A stretch of DNA of 64,000 bases, taken from the NCBI GenBank assembly GCA_963843285.1, contig CAWJJO010000012.1, forward strand, positions 372,001 through 436,000, read 5' to 3'. Made by a program: the position numbers and the translations under genes. This DNA is from CAZDDB01 sp963843285 (GTDB lineage Bacteria > Acidobacteriota > HRBIN11 > JAKEFK01). A model generated the notes under the pieces. The model was not told the DNA's origin, did not search any database, and worked only from the letters and a program-made list of their open reading frames with translations. This document shows, piece after piece, positions 1 to 8,668 of the stretch (the first letter of the stretch is position 1; each line of letters begins with the position of its first letter).

Positions 1-309
1 AAAACAAGCAGTACCGATCTAGGACTTCCAGAACAAGAGCGGATCGCGAATGCAGCCGCAGCCAATTTCTGTGCGCCCGCTAAAAAGCTTGATTCGTTTA
101 TGGTCAGAAAACACCCATTCTATTACGAGAATGATGTCGTAGCGTTTGCGCGGATGTATGGGCGACATTCAGGGCTGATTGTCGGGCAAATGCAGTATCG
201 CCTCAAAGACTACAGATATCTGCGTCGTCATTTGGTTCAAATTAGAAAATTTGTTCTCCCTGGATCTTTCCGTGATGGGTGGGGTTCAATATTTCCGGTG
301 TCATTATGA
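1..309 (+). CDS. C-terminal part of an ImmA/IrrE (M78)-type or HigA-like protein, cut by the window edge
   Basis: The reading frame is open from base 1 and ends with TGA at 307-309; the start lies outside the window. The visible ~102 residues carry the C-terminal pattern of ImmA/IrrE-family proteins: an ANxxAANFxxP-like helix near residues 19-27, then FYYENDVVAFARMYGRHSGL followed by IVGQMQYR, the part that follows the HExxH zinc site in full-length members. The HExxH itself would be upstream and cannot be seen, so peptidase activity is unproven. HigA-type antitoxins and XRE-ImmA regulators share this tail. The stop codon overlaps the Shine-Dalgarno of the next gene, implying a two-gene unit. 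The family call is by pattern only. Confidence 0.55.
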   Translation, partial: KTSSTDLGLPEQERIANAAAANFCAPAKKLDSFMVRKHPFYYENDVVAFARMYGRHSGLIVGQMQYRLKDYRYLRRHLVQIRKFVLPGSFRDGWGSIFPVSL

Positions 310-318
310 GGAGTAAAA

Positions 319-768
319 ATGTCAACAAGAAGATACAGATTACAGAAGATTTGGCGACACTTTGAGGATGCCTGCGGGCATAGACCCGCAACCGCCCGCG
401 AAGCAATTGAGTGGGCGATACAGAGACATTTATTGCAGCTTCCAAGAGTAGATCCGCTTGATATTCTAGCTAGACAAATGTCTAGTGCTTTGAGAGAAGA
501 ATATGACACCGATGAAAAGGGACGTCGCTACCGGGTTAACTATGCGGTGAGAATCGGAAAGAGATTGAGCTTATGGTCGAACAGAGATTACGCGCCACAT
601 GATCACATGGAGATAAGTTTTGCGCAGCGCCGAAATGGAATTGTGGGAGATTGCATACAGCTTAAAACTGACGTCGATTCATACAACGATTTCGGAGAGC
701 ATGCCAATGTTCAGTTGATTTTAGATTTTACTGAGGACGTAGCGGAACGCGAGTTCTCTTTGGTCTGA
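319..768 (+). CDS. Hypothetical protein coupled to the ImmA/HigA-like gene
   Basis: A 149-residue soluble protein without signal peptide or membrane segment. I do not recognise a family. The N-terminal half is basic and helical (RYRLQKIWRHFEDACGHRPA); the C-terminal half alternates hydrophobic and charged residues like a beta-rich domain. The start is well supported: GAGGAG at 307-312 overlaps the upstream stop codon and lies about 7 bases before the ATG, so translation is probably coupled to the ImmA/HigA-like gene. Pairing with such a protein suggests a toxin/antitoxin-like or stress-response unit, but that is inference from position only. Confidence 0.7.
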   Translation: MSTRRYRLQKIWRHFEDACGHRPATAREAIEWAIQRHLLQLPRVDPLDILARQMSSALREEYDTDEKGRRYRVNYAVRIGKRLSLWSNRDYAPHDHMEISFAQRRNGIVGDCIQLKTDVDSYNDFGEHANVQLILDFTEDVAEREFSLV

Positions 769-785
769 GTTAAAGGGAATTTTCG

Positions 786-1349
786 CTATGCCACTAGCTT
801 GCCAATTGTAAGCGCCTGAGCGTCAATTTGATCGAAATGAGAGCGTTTCAACCAGATTTGAACGTAAGTTTTCAATACATTCCAACCAATAATCAAACCA
901 ACAACCGGAACGATCACGGTTATTAGTAGTATTGGAGAGCCCAGCAACAATTGTTCGGCTGCTGCCAAGTTGGCATCGTCAATATATTGATTCAAGCGTT
1001 CTCGCGTAGCGGTATCTAAATCAGCGCTTACGGCCTCAAACATTTTCGTGTATGTCTTTCCAGAAGTGCGAGGAACAATAGCGAAACATACAATAATTTT
1101 GAGCATTGTAAAATCATCGGCAAATCGTATGAATCCGTTCATTGTATGGCGTACGAACTGATATGCGGGATGATCAAAGGGAATAAGGCCATCACGAGCT
1201 TCGATGAACAATGCGTTTCGCAAAGTGAACACATCTTGCCGAAACCGATCAATACGGTAATCGCGGTAAAGCTTGAAAAGTAAATACCAAAGCCCGATCA
1301 AAGAAATGCATGACAGTAGCGCTATAAAAGCAACACTTTGCGGATTCAT
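786..1349 (-). CDS. Small two-span membrane protein, hypothetical
   Basis: A 187-residue protein. One hydrophobic segment lies at about residues 6-27 (FIALLSCISLIGLWYLLFKL) and another at about 137-160 (LLITVIVPVVGLIIGWNVL). The ~110-residue soluble part between them contains the basic stretch YRDYRIDRFRQDVF and the motif RDGLIPFDHPAYQ. No recognised family. The ATG at 1347-1349 overlaps the TGA of the upstream membrane-protein gene (ATGA), so the two are translationally coupled and probably act together in the inner membrane. Convergent with the hypothetical gene ending at 768, with 17 bases between them. Confidence 0.65.
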   Translation of the reverse strand: MNPQSVAFIALLSCISLIGLWYLLFKLYRDYRIDRFRQDVFTLRNALFIEARDGLIPFDHPAYQFVRHTMNGFIRFADDFTMLKIIVCFAIVPRTSGKTYTKMFEAVSADLDTATRERLNQYIDDANLAAAEQLLLGSPILLITVIVPVVGLIIGWNVLKTYVQIWLKRSHFDQIDAQALTIGKLVA

Positions 1350-1777
1350 TTTTTGTCCTCCGGTGAAGTTTCGCCCCGTCTTGTTAGGTTACTAGAAGTC
1401 CTTTTCTTATCGGTACCAGATTCCAATTTCTTGATATGGTCTCCCTGGGTTTCAATAACATCCCTTCTGAGCTTTTTTTGGCGCCAACCATAACCTATTC
1501 CGCCAAATGCAAATGCCCAAGCCAGCGTTTGGCTTATAGTTATTTTTCCAAGCAGGCTCATCTTGATTCCGATATCAGCGAACGTAGTTTTCCCAGCGAG
1601 AACATTAACCGACAAGTATGAAATATAGAAAATAGCTACGAGAGCTGTCCACTGAATTAAATTGTTGCAAATGGATGTAATTGCATCGGCAGTTCGGGTT
1701 CGACGAAGAATCGTGAGTTCGTTTCGCGCTTTCGCAAGATCAGATTCAGTATCGCTTGGTGTGCGCTTCGTCGACAA
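1346..1777 (-). CDS. Small membrane protein with charged ends, hypothetical
   Basis: A 143-residue protein with a charged helical N-terminus (about residues 10-30, DLAKARNELTILRRTRT), two hydrophobic segments at roughly 42-60 (WTALVAIFYISYLSVNVLAG) and 75-97 (LLGKITISQTLAWAFAFGG), and a strongly charged C-terminal tail with helical, coiled-coil-like character. No family recognised. It is the first gene of a two-gene unit, its stop overlapping the start of the next membrane protein by ATGA. The layout of paired small membrane proteins beside an ImmA/HigA-like pair is typical of accessory DNA, but function is unknown. Confidence 0.6.
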   Translation of the reverse strand: MSTKRTPSDTESDLAKARNELTILRRTRTADAITSICNNLIQWTALVAIFYISYLSVNVLAGKTTFADIGIKMSLLGKITISQTLAWAFAFGGIGYGWRQKKLRRDVIETQGDHIKKLESGTDKKRTSSNLTRRGETSPEDKK

Positions 1778-1863
1778 GTTTCCTCTTGTAAGTATAACTC
1801 AATTTTGATGCTCGAGCAAAATCGCCAATACTTGGTACAGTTCTCGAGCATTCAATTCGCCCC

Positions 1864-2088
1864 TTAAACAGATTTCTTCCATCGTGCTCGAGCGGCTATC
1901 TTGGCAATCTCTCGGCGCTGTTCTGGAGTAAGGGTTTTAGCCCGAGCTTTGCCGCCTTTCATGCCCCCAGCGTGACCGCGCTGTTGTCCTGGACGTTTCT
2001 TGTCTTGTGCTGTGTCCTCAGCCTCTCCGGTTGCAATATCCACGATAAGCTTAGCTCTTTGATTTGGGTCTCGCGGTCGTTTCGCCAT
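1864..2088 (-). CDS. Small basic Gly/Ala/Lys-rich protein
   Basis: A 74-residue protein (MAKRPRDPNQRAKLIVDIAT...). The second half is rich in Gly, Lys, Arg and Ala: a GGMKGGKARAKTLTPEQRRE segment followed by IAKIAARARWKK. Small proteins with this 'GGxKGGxARAxxLTPEQR..IAxxAAxARW' pattern are widespread conserved hypotheticals, sometimes labelled histone-like or nucleic-acid binding; the basic helix ending in ARWKK fits nucleic-acid binding but that is inference. It stands alone, with an 86-base gap on its 3' side and a repeat-filled gap on its 5' side. Confidence 0.65.
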   Translation of the reverse strand: MAKRPRDPNQRAKLIVDIATGEAEDTAQDKKRPGQQRGHAGGMKGGKARAKTLTPEQRREIAKIAARARWKKSV

Positions 2089-2178
2089 TGCTCTGAGTAT
2101 GGCATAAAATTAACCATTTGAACCCTGTTTTTCAAACATGCGAATTCAAACTGAGACACTACCGATACCTCAATGGGT

Positions 2179-2314
2179 GTCGCGGGCCGCCGTGCCGATC
2201 ATCAGAGACATGGAGTCTGCGGGCCTCCATGCCAATCATCAGAGCCTGGAGTCTGCGGGCGTCCGTGCCCGCAGAAAGGGGATGTACACCCAATGGCGGG
2301 CAGGGACGCCCGCC
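2179..2314. repeat. Repeat family A cluster with a 36-bp tandem
   Basis: Two 36-bp units (2179-2214, 2215-2250) and a partial third (2251-2274) share the core GTC(T)GCGGGCCxCCxTGCC followed by ATCATCAGAG. They are followed by the palindrome GGCGGGCAGGGACGCCCGCC at 2295-2314. The GCGGGCnTCCGTGCCCGC core recurs at 8582, 10465, 11732, 14571, 49586 and 61314. This fills most of the 279-base gap before the large sensor gene. No gene is supported here; reading frames through it are repeat translations. Confidence 0.8.
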
Positions 2315-2367
2315 ACTCCACAGTTTTCCGATTGCTGTAGTATGATGATTTTTCCCTGGGATTTCAT

Positions 2368-5300
2368 ATGCTCGAATCAGGTAGCGGCGCGACTCGAATT
2401 CTGCTCGTGGAGGACAGTCCGACTGACGCTGGTCAGGTTCTGGAGATCCTTTCCCGGTCAGGCTCTTTTCGGTTTGAACTGATTCATGTGGAAAACCTGG
2501 CAGAGGCGATCCGACGTCTTGGTGAAGGCGGAATCGACATCATATTGCTCGATCTAATGCTGGACGATTCGCGCGGTCCACAGACGCTGACTCGACTCCA
2601 GGCTCAAAGTGGCGACATCCCAATCGTGGTCCTTGCAGATCTGGATGATTCTGCGATTGCGATGAAAGCCGTCCGCTCAGGAGCCCACGACTATCTCGTC
2701 AAAGGACAGACAAGCAGCACGTTACTGGTTCGCACAATTCGCTATGCGCTGGAACGCCGGCGGTATCACGACGCATTAATGGAAATCGACACTCATTTCA
2801 AAGTCATTACAGACCGCACGTCCGATGTCATTTTTACACTGGATGCCGGAGGAAAGATTCTATCAGCCAATCAGGCGGTGGAAAGAGTTTTTGGCTACAG
2901 CCCTTCTGAGTTGACGGGACAACTGATTACGATTCTGATTCCAGAATCCACTCAATATCTATCCGAGCAGCCGGAACGCAGGCCGATCGAACTTCCCGGA
3001 AAAGATCGAACCGGACAAACCCTGATATTGGAAGTTTGGTTCGCAATATCATCCCGAAATGGAAAGCAACTTTACATTGGAATTATTCGCGATATCACGG
3101 AACATAAGAGCCGTTATCAGGCCGTCCTCTACCAGGCAGAGTTTCAAAAACTGATTACGGAGATTTCCACTGCATTCATGAAGCTGCCCCCGGAACAGAC
3201 GGATGTGGCAATCAACCGGGCGCTGCAGCAGGTTGCGGAATTCGCAGGAGTGGATCGCAGTTATGTTGTTTTGCTCTATGACAATCTGACGAAAGCTGAA
3301 TCGAGCCATGAATGGTGCGCCCCCGGAATTCCATCACGCGGTCACATAAGAGATATGCCAGTTGCAAATTTCTCGTGGTGGATTAAGAAACTAAAAGGTC
3401 TGGATGTCATACATATTCCGCGTGTCCGCGATCTCCCTGCAGCCGCGAAGGCCGAACGTGAGTTTCTGGAATCCGGATCAATTCAATCCGTAGTCGTTGT
3501 ACCGCTATTCCTGAAGAACGTCCTGGTCGGCTTTCTAGGTCTTGATTCAATTCGCACCGAAAAGAATTGGCCGGAAGAAGTCCACACTCTTCTAAAAGTC
3601 CTGGGCGAAGTTTTTGTGAATGCACTGGATCGGAAGAACACAGGAGAGGCAGTCCGCGCTTCGGAAAAGAAATATCGCTCACTCTTTGAGAACGTGCTAG
3701 ATGGCGTATTTCAGACTACGCCGGATGGGCGTATATTGACCGTGAACCCAGCCATGGTGCGCATTCTCGGATATGATTCCGAGCAAGAACTCCTGGCTAC
3801 TCCTGCACGCAACTTTTATTTCAATCCCGCAGAGCGTGACAGCTGGGCCCAAAAGCTGGAACAGGAAGGAGAATTGCACAGTGTCAGAATGACACTGAAA
3901 CGAAAAGACGGCGAGCCGGTGATCGTACTGGAAAATGCAAAGGCGATCCGCGACGAAAAAGGTTCGGTTCTTTATTACGAAGGGACTTCCACAGACATCA
4001 CAGAGCGCCAGATCGCGGAAGACGCTCTGATCGAATCTATCCAGTTTAATGAAGAAGTAATTTCAGGCGCAGGAGAGGGGATCGCGATCTATGATCGGAA
4101 CCTGTGCTGCCTGGTCTGGAATCCGTTTATGGAAAAGCTGACCGGATTGCCGGTAGAAGAAGTGATTGGGAAAAGGGCTACCGAACTATTTCCCCAGTTG
4201 CACGAAAATGGAATCCTGAAATTACTCGAACGAGCGCTGGCCGGCGAACGATGCCGATCTCAGGATGTGCTTTATCACATTCCACAAACCGGCAGGAGCG
4301 GATGGATCAGCGGAACCTATGGCCCTCGCCGGGACAGGAAAGGAGAAATCACAGGTGTAATCGGAATCATTACTGATATTACGGATCGCAAGCAAGCGGA
4401 AGAAGCGTTACAGAAGTCGGAAGAAAAATGGCGTTCGCTGATCGAAAATGCGCCCAATTTCATTGCTACCCTGGATCGTCAGGGAATGGTCTTGTTTGTG
4501 AATCGAGTGCCGGAAGGATTTGCCCTGAACTCCGTAATGGGTACACCGGTTTACGATTATGTGCCTCTGGAGGAACATACCCGGTTGCGGCAGAGCCTGG
4601 AAAGAGTATTCCAAACTGGAGAGCAGGACAGCTTCCAGATACAGGGAGCAGGCTCTTTCGGAGCGACCTCCTGGTATCGGGTCAGCATCGGACCGATGTG
4701 GCGTGGCGGAATCGTGGATGCCGTTATGCTGGTTGCAACCGACATTACAGAAAGTAAGAAGAACGAGAAACTGCAATCCGCTTTATACAGAATCGCCGAT
4801 TTGACCAGCTCGGCGGAAGACATCCAGCAACTTTTTTCGGGCCTACATGGGATCGTCGGCGAATTGATGTATGCCACCAATTTTTACATTGCCCTTTATG
4901 ATGAAACACATCAAATACTGAGCTTTCCGTACTACGCGGATGAACAGGATCCTCCTCCCGACCGAAAAACCCCGGGCAAGGGTCTCACGGAATACGTGCT
5001 GCGTACAGGTCAACCCCTGCTTGCCGATCCGATCACTTTTGAAGAATTAAGAAAAAGGGGTGAAGTTGAATCCTACGGCTCTCCTTCTCTCGATTGGCTG
5101 GGTGTCCCGCTGAAACGAAGCGAAAAAACGTTCGGAGCAATGGTCATCCAGAGCTACAGTGAGAAAATCCGATTCGGCCAAAAGGAAAAGGACATTCTAA
5201 CTTTTGTGTCTCAGCACATTGCAACAGCCGTGGAGCGCAAATGGTCGCAGGACGCTCTCCGAGAAAGCGAATCCCGTCTGAGAGTCTTGATCGAACGCAT

Positions 5301-8300
5301 GCCGGCAATCCTGTGGACAACCGACACGGAATTGAGGTTTACTTCTTCCTCAGGCGCCGCTCTGTCCGCGCTCAGTTTGAAGCCGGATCAAGCTGCCGGA
5401 CTGACTCTGTACGAATACTTTCAAACAAACGATCCTGAATTCGGACCGATTGCTGCCCATTACAAAGCGCTCAGGGGTGAGTCCATCACTTACGAAGCAT
5501 CCTGGCAGCAACGTACCTATCAATCGCATGTGCAGCCATTGCGTTCTCATGAAGGAGTGATTACAGGGACAATCGGCGTCTCGCTTGATATCACCGAACG
5601 CAAACATGCTGAACAGGAACTGGAGCGGTCTCTTTCCCTGCTCCGTGCAACGCTCGAATCTACGGCTGATGGAATCCTGGTGGTCAGCCAGGATGGGAAG
5701 TGGATCAGTTTCAACCGGACATTTGTAAAGATGTGGCGCATTCCTGAAGCGATCGTAAATTCTCGCGACGAAGGAATGATGCTCTCCTATGTATTGAAGC
5801 AGTTGAAGGATCCTGATCGATTTCTTCAAAAGACCAAAGAACTTTATGATAAGCCTGATTCCGAAAGCTACGATGTTCTCGAGTTTGTAGACGGACGTAT
5901 CTTTGAGCGATATTCGCTGCCTCAACTGATTACCGGCAAAAGTGTGGGACGGGTTTGGAGCTTCAGCGATGTCACTGAACAGAAAAGAGGAGAGGCGCTC
6001 CAGTCCGCACTGTACCGGATTGCGGAGAAAACCAGCTCAGCCGAAGACATTCAGGAGTTCTACACGGCGATTCACAGAATTGTCGGTGAGCTCATGTATG
6101 CAAAGAACTTCTATATCGCCCTGATTGATGAAGAAAAACAAATCCTTACATTCCCCTATTTTGTAGATGAAGTGGAGCCGGTCCCCGAACCACAGGCACT
6201 GGAGCGAGGACAAACGGAATATGTATTGCGAACGGGGCAACCTCTACTGACAACGCCGGAGATATTTTCAGACCTCGTTGCAAAAGGTGAAGTTGTTTCC
6301 GTTGGTCCACCATCCGTAGATTGGCTTGGGGTGCCTCTAAAATCAGGAGAAAAGACCTTCGGAGTACTGGTCGTTCAAAGTTACACGGCGCAAGTGCGTT
6401 ATGGAGAAAAAGAGAAAGAAGTTTTAACGTTTGTTTCACAACACATTGCAGCAGCCCTGGAACGAAAGCAGGGCCAGGAATCCCTTCGTAAATTTGCATC
6501 AGATCTGGAAACGTCTCTGTCCGTTTTGCGCGCGACATTAGAATCTACGGCAGACGGTATTCTGGTGGTTGATGGGAATGGAAGAATCACAACTCACAAT
6601 CAACGTTTTGTGGAAATGTGGCGAATTCCATCGGAAATTATTGGCTCCATGGATGACAGTCAGGCGCTTGAATTTGTTCTGGATCAATTAAAAGATCCGG
6701 ATGGGTTCCTTTCCAAAGTCCAGGAATTGTACATTTCGCCAAATGCCGAAAGTCACGACATTCTCGAGTTCAAGGATGGCCGTGTTTTTGAGCGACATTC
6801 ACGCCCGCAAAGGATTGGAGGCAAGAGTGTAGGAAGGGTCTGGAGTTTCAGCGATGTTACGGAACGAAAGCGCGCTGAGGAATCGGTACGCGAGAGTGCT
6901 GAACGTTATGCTCTTGCCGCGCTGGGTGCGAATGACGGTTTGTGGGACTGGAACATCAAAACAAATGAGATTTACTTCTCTCCGCGCTGGAAATCCATGC
7001 TTGGGTATTCAATGGAAGAGATCGGAAACAAACCGGAAGAATGGTTTTTCCGAATTCATCCGGACGATCTGAGCCGTGTTCAGGCCGAGTTGAGCGCTCA
7101 TCTAGATGGGTCCTCACCACATTTTCAGACCGAGCAACGCATTCTCCACAAAGACGGAGACTATCGCTGGATGCTGACTCGCGGCATTGCAGTCCCCGAC
7201 TTTGCGGGAAGACCATCCAGGATGGCCGGCTCACAAACCGACGTGACGGACCGAAAAACAGCAGAAGAACGCCTCATGCATGAAGCAATCCACGATGTCC
7301 TCACAGGACTTCCCAATCGCGCTCTCTTCATGGATTTACTGGCAAGATCGATCGGACGTGCCAAGCGGCGCGACAACTATCAGTTTGCAGTGCTCTTTCT
7401 TGATCTGGACCGCTTCAAAATTGTAAATGACAGCCTCGGACATATGATCGGAGATGAATTACTGAAGACGATTTCTCAAAGACTCTATACCTGTTTGCGT
7501 CCAGGTGATACGGTTGCGCGTTTGGGCGGCGATGAATTTACCATCCTCCTGGATGACGTAAATGATGTGAATGATGCGACCCGTGTCGCGGAACGAATCC
7601 AACAGGAGTTAACGCGCCCGTTTTCATTGAGTGGACAGGAAGTTTTTACATCCGCAAGCCTGGGGATTGCGCTTAGCGCTACCGGATATGACCGGCCGGA
7701 GGATGTTCTCCGGGACGCAGATCTCGCCATGTATCGCGCAAAAACGTTGGGGAAGGCGCGTCACGAAGTGTTTGACAAAGCCATGCATGCACGCGCTGTC
7801 GCCTTGTTGCAATTAGAAACCGATCTGCGGCGGGCACTCGAACGAAATGAATTCCGAGTTTTTTATCAGCCAACCGTATTGCTCGACAACGGAGAGATCA
7901 CAGGAGTGGAGGCACTGATCCGATGGCAACATCCGGATCGAGGATTGGTGCTGCCAATGGATTTCATTCCCAATGCGGAAGAAACAGGGCTGATTGTGCC
8001 GATCGGTAGGTGGGTGCTTCGCGAGGCATGCTTTCAGATGAGGCGCTGGCAACTTCAACTTGGGAGAAAACTCAGTATAAGTGTAAATTTATCGCCCAAG
8101 CAGTTCGCGGCGCCGGATCTGATTGAGCAGGTAGGACGCATCATTGAGGAAACGGGAATTGATCCCAGACTGCTGATCCTGGAAATTACGGAGGGCGTGC
8201 TTATTGAAAATCCTGAATCCGCTACGAGAATGTTGAAACAACTGAAATCGCTCAACGTTCAACTTCACATCGATGATTTTGGGACCGGATACTCTTCCTT

Positions 8301-8577
8301 GAGTTATCTGCAGCGTTTTCCGATCGACACTCTGAAGATCGACCGTTCGTTTGTAAGTGGTATTTCCTCCAACGGTGAAAATCAGGAGATCGTTCGCGCC
8401 ATCATTACTCTTGCTCATGGTCTCGGGATGGATGTCATCGCGGAAGGAGTGGAGAATAATGAACAACTGGAATTTTTGCGGTCTCTTCAATGTGAATCCG
8501 GACAGGGATTCTTCTTTTCCGAGCCGATTGCCGCCCCACAGGCTCTGGAGCTGATCCAGAGCAAGAAATCACCTTAG
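2368..8577 (+). CDS. Giant soluble REC-PAS/GAF-GGDEF-EAL cyclic-di-GMP signalling protein
   Basis: 2069 residues with no transmembrane segment. Approximate domains: receiver 8-127 (acidic pair E15/D16, phospho-acceptor D62, K112); PAS 142-247; GAF 258-420; PAS 431-548, 553-678 and 680-797; GAF 800-957; PAS 965-1081 and 1090-1207; GAF 1210-1367; PAS 1383-1500; PAS_3-like 1508-1630; GGDEF 1635-1804; EAL 1815-2064. The GGDEF domain has an intact RLGGDEF and an RPGD inhibitory site five residues before it. The EAL domain keeps EALIRW, NLSPKQF, DDFGTGYSS and EGVE motifs. The second and third GAF domains and the two adjacent PAS domains are near-copies of each other, showing internal duplication. 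It probably makes or degrades c-di-GMP, or both, in response to phosphorylation and small ligands. No strong ribosome-binding site precedes the ATG, so the exact start is uncertain. Confidence 0.9.
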   Translation: MLESGSGATRILLVEDSPTDAGQVLEILSRSGSFRFELIHVENLAEAIRRLGEGGIDIILLDLMLDDSRGPQTLTRLQAQSGDIPIVVLADLDDSAIAMKAVRSGAHDYLVKGQTSSTLLVRTIRYALERRRYHDALMEIDTHFKVITDRTSDVIFTLDAGGKILSANQAVERVFGYSPSELTGQLITILIPESTQYLSEQPERRPIELPGKDRTGQTLILEVWFAISSRNGKQLYIGIIRDITEHKSRYQAVLYQAEFQKLITEISTAFMKLPPEQTDVAINRALQQVAEFAGVDRSYVVLLYDNLTKAESSHEWCAPGIPSRGHIRDMPVANFSWWIKKLKGLDVIHIPRVRDLPAAAKAEREFLESGSIQSVVVVPLFLKNVLVGFLGLDSIRTEKNWPEEVHTLLKVLGEVFVNALDRKNTGEAVRASEKKYRSLFENVLDGVFQTTPDGRILTVNPAMVRILGYDSEQELLATPARNFYFNPAERDSWAQKLEQEGELHSVRMTLKRKDGEPVIVLENAKAIRDEKGSVLYYEGTSTDITERQIAEDALIESIQFNEEVISGAGEGIAIYDRNLCCLVWNPFMEKLTGLPVEEVIGKRATELFPQLHENGILKLLERALAGERCRSQDVLYHIPQTGRSGWISGTYGPRRDRKGEITGVIGIITDITDRKQAEEALQKSEEKWRSLIENAPNFIATLDRQGMVLFVNRVPEGFALNSVMGTPVYDYVPLEEHTRLRQSLERVFQTGEQDSFQIQGAGSFGATSWYRVSIGPMWRGGIVDAVMLVATDITESKKNEKLQSALYRIADLTSSAEDIQQLFSGLHGIVGELMYATNFYIALYDETHQILSFPYYADEQDPPPDRKTPGKGLTEYVLRTGQPLLADPITFEELRKRGEVESYGSPSLDWLGVPLKRSEKTFGAMVIQSYSEKIRFGQKEKDILTFVSQHIATAVERKWSQDALRESESRLRVLIERMPAILWTTDTELRFTSSSGAALSALSLKPDQAAGLTLYEYFQTNDPEFGPIAAHYKALRGESITYEASWQQRTYQSHVQPLRSHEGVITGTIGVSLDITERKHAEQELERSLSLLRATLESTADGILVVSQDGKWISFNRTFVKMWRIPEAIVNSRDEGMMLSYVLKQLKDPDRFLQKTKELYDKPDSESYDVLEFVDGRIFERYSLPQLITGKSVGRVWSFSDVTEQKRGEALQSALYRIAEKTSSAEDIQEFYTAIHRIVGELMYAKNFYIALIDEEKQILTFPYFVDEVEPVPEPQALERGQTEYVLRTGQPLLTTPEIFSDLVAKGEVVSVGPPSVDWLGVPLKSGEKTFGVLVVQSYTAQVRYGEKEKEVLTFVSQHIAAALERKQGQESLRKFASDLETSLSVLRATLESTADGILVVDGNGRITTHNQRFVEMWRIPSEIIGSMDDSQALEFVLDQLKDPDGFLSKVQELYISPNAESHDILEFKDGRVFERHSRPQRIGGKSVGRVWSFSDVTERKRAEESVRESAERYALAALGANDGLWDWNIKTNEIYFSPRWKSMLGYSMEEIGNKPEEWFFRIHPDDLSRVQAELSAHLDGSSPHFQTEQRILHKDGDYRWMLTRGIAVPDFAGRPSRMAGSQTDVTDRKTAEERLMHEAIHDVLTGLPNRALFMDLLARSIGRAKRRDNYQFAVLFLDLDRFKIVNDSLGHMIGDELLKTISQRLYTCLRPGDTVARLGGDEFTILLDDVNDVNDATRVAERIQQELTRPFSLSGQEVFTSASLGIALSATGYDRPEDVLRDADLAMYRAKTLGKARHEVFDKAMHARAVALLQLETDLRRALERNEFRVFYQPTVLLDNGEITGVEALIRWQHPDRGLVLPMDFIPNAEETGLIVPIGRWVLREACFQMRRWQLQLGRKLSISVNLSPKQFAAPDLIEQVGRIIEETGIDPRLLILEITEGVLIENPESATRMLKQLKSLNVQLHIDDFGTGYSSLSYLQRFPIDTLKIDRSFVSGISSNGENQEIVRAIITLAHGLGMDVIAEGVENNEQLEFLRSLQCESGQGFFFSEPIAAPQALELIQSKKSP

Positions 8578-8581
8578 CGGA

Positions 8582-8653
8582 GTCGCGGGCGTCCCTGCCC
8601 GCCGGAGCGCACTTGCATCGGACTTTTGGCGGGCACGGAGGCCCGCCGCTCCA
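8582..8653. repeat. Repeat family A, inverted pair
   Basis: GTCGCGGGCGTCCCTGCCCG followed by CCGGAGCGC, then 15 bases later GGCGGGCACGGAGGCCCGCC and GCTCC. The two palindromic halves face each other and fill almost all of the 91-base gap between the convergent sensor gene and pit. It may serve as a bidirectional transcript end. Confidence 0.75.
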
Positions 8654-8668
8654 GAATATTTTTGAAAG

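Noticed and set aside
2179..2274. Short tandem array resembling a CRISPR
   Set aside because: The 36-bp units are contiguous, with no variable spacers, and no cas genes are present.
3049..8490. Antisense frames through the giant sensor gene
   Set aside because: The sense frame encodes recognisable domains throughout; the antisense frames have no ribosome sites or family similarity.
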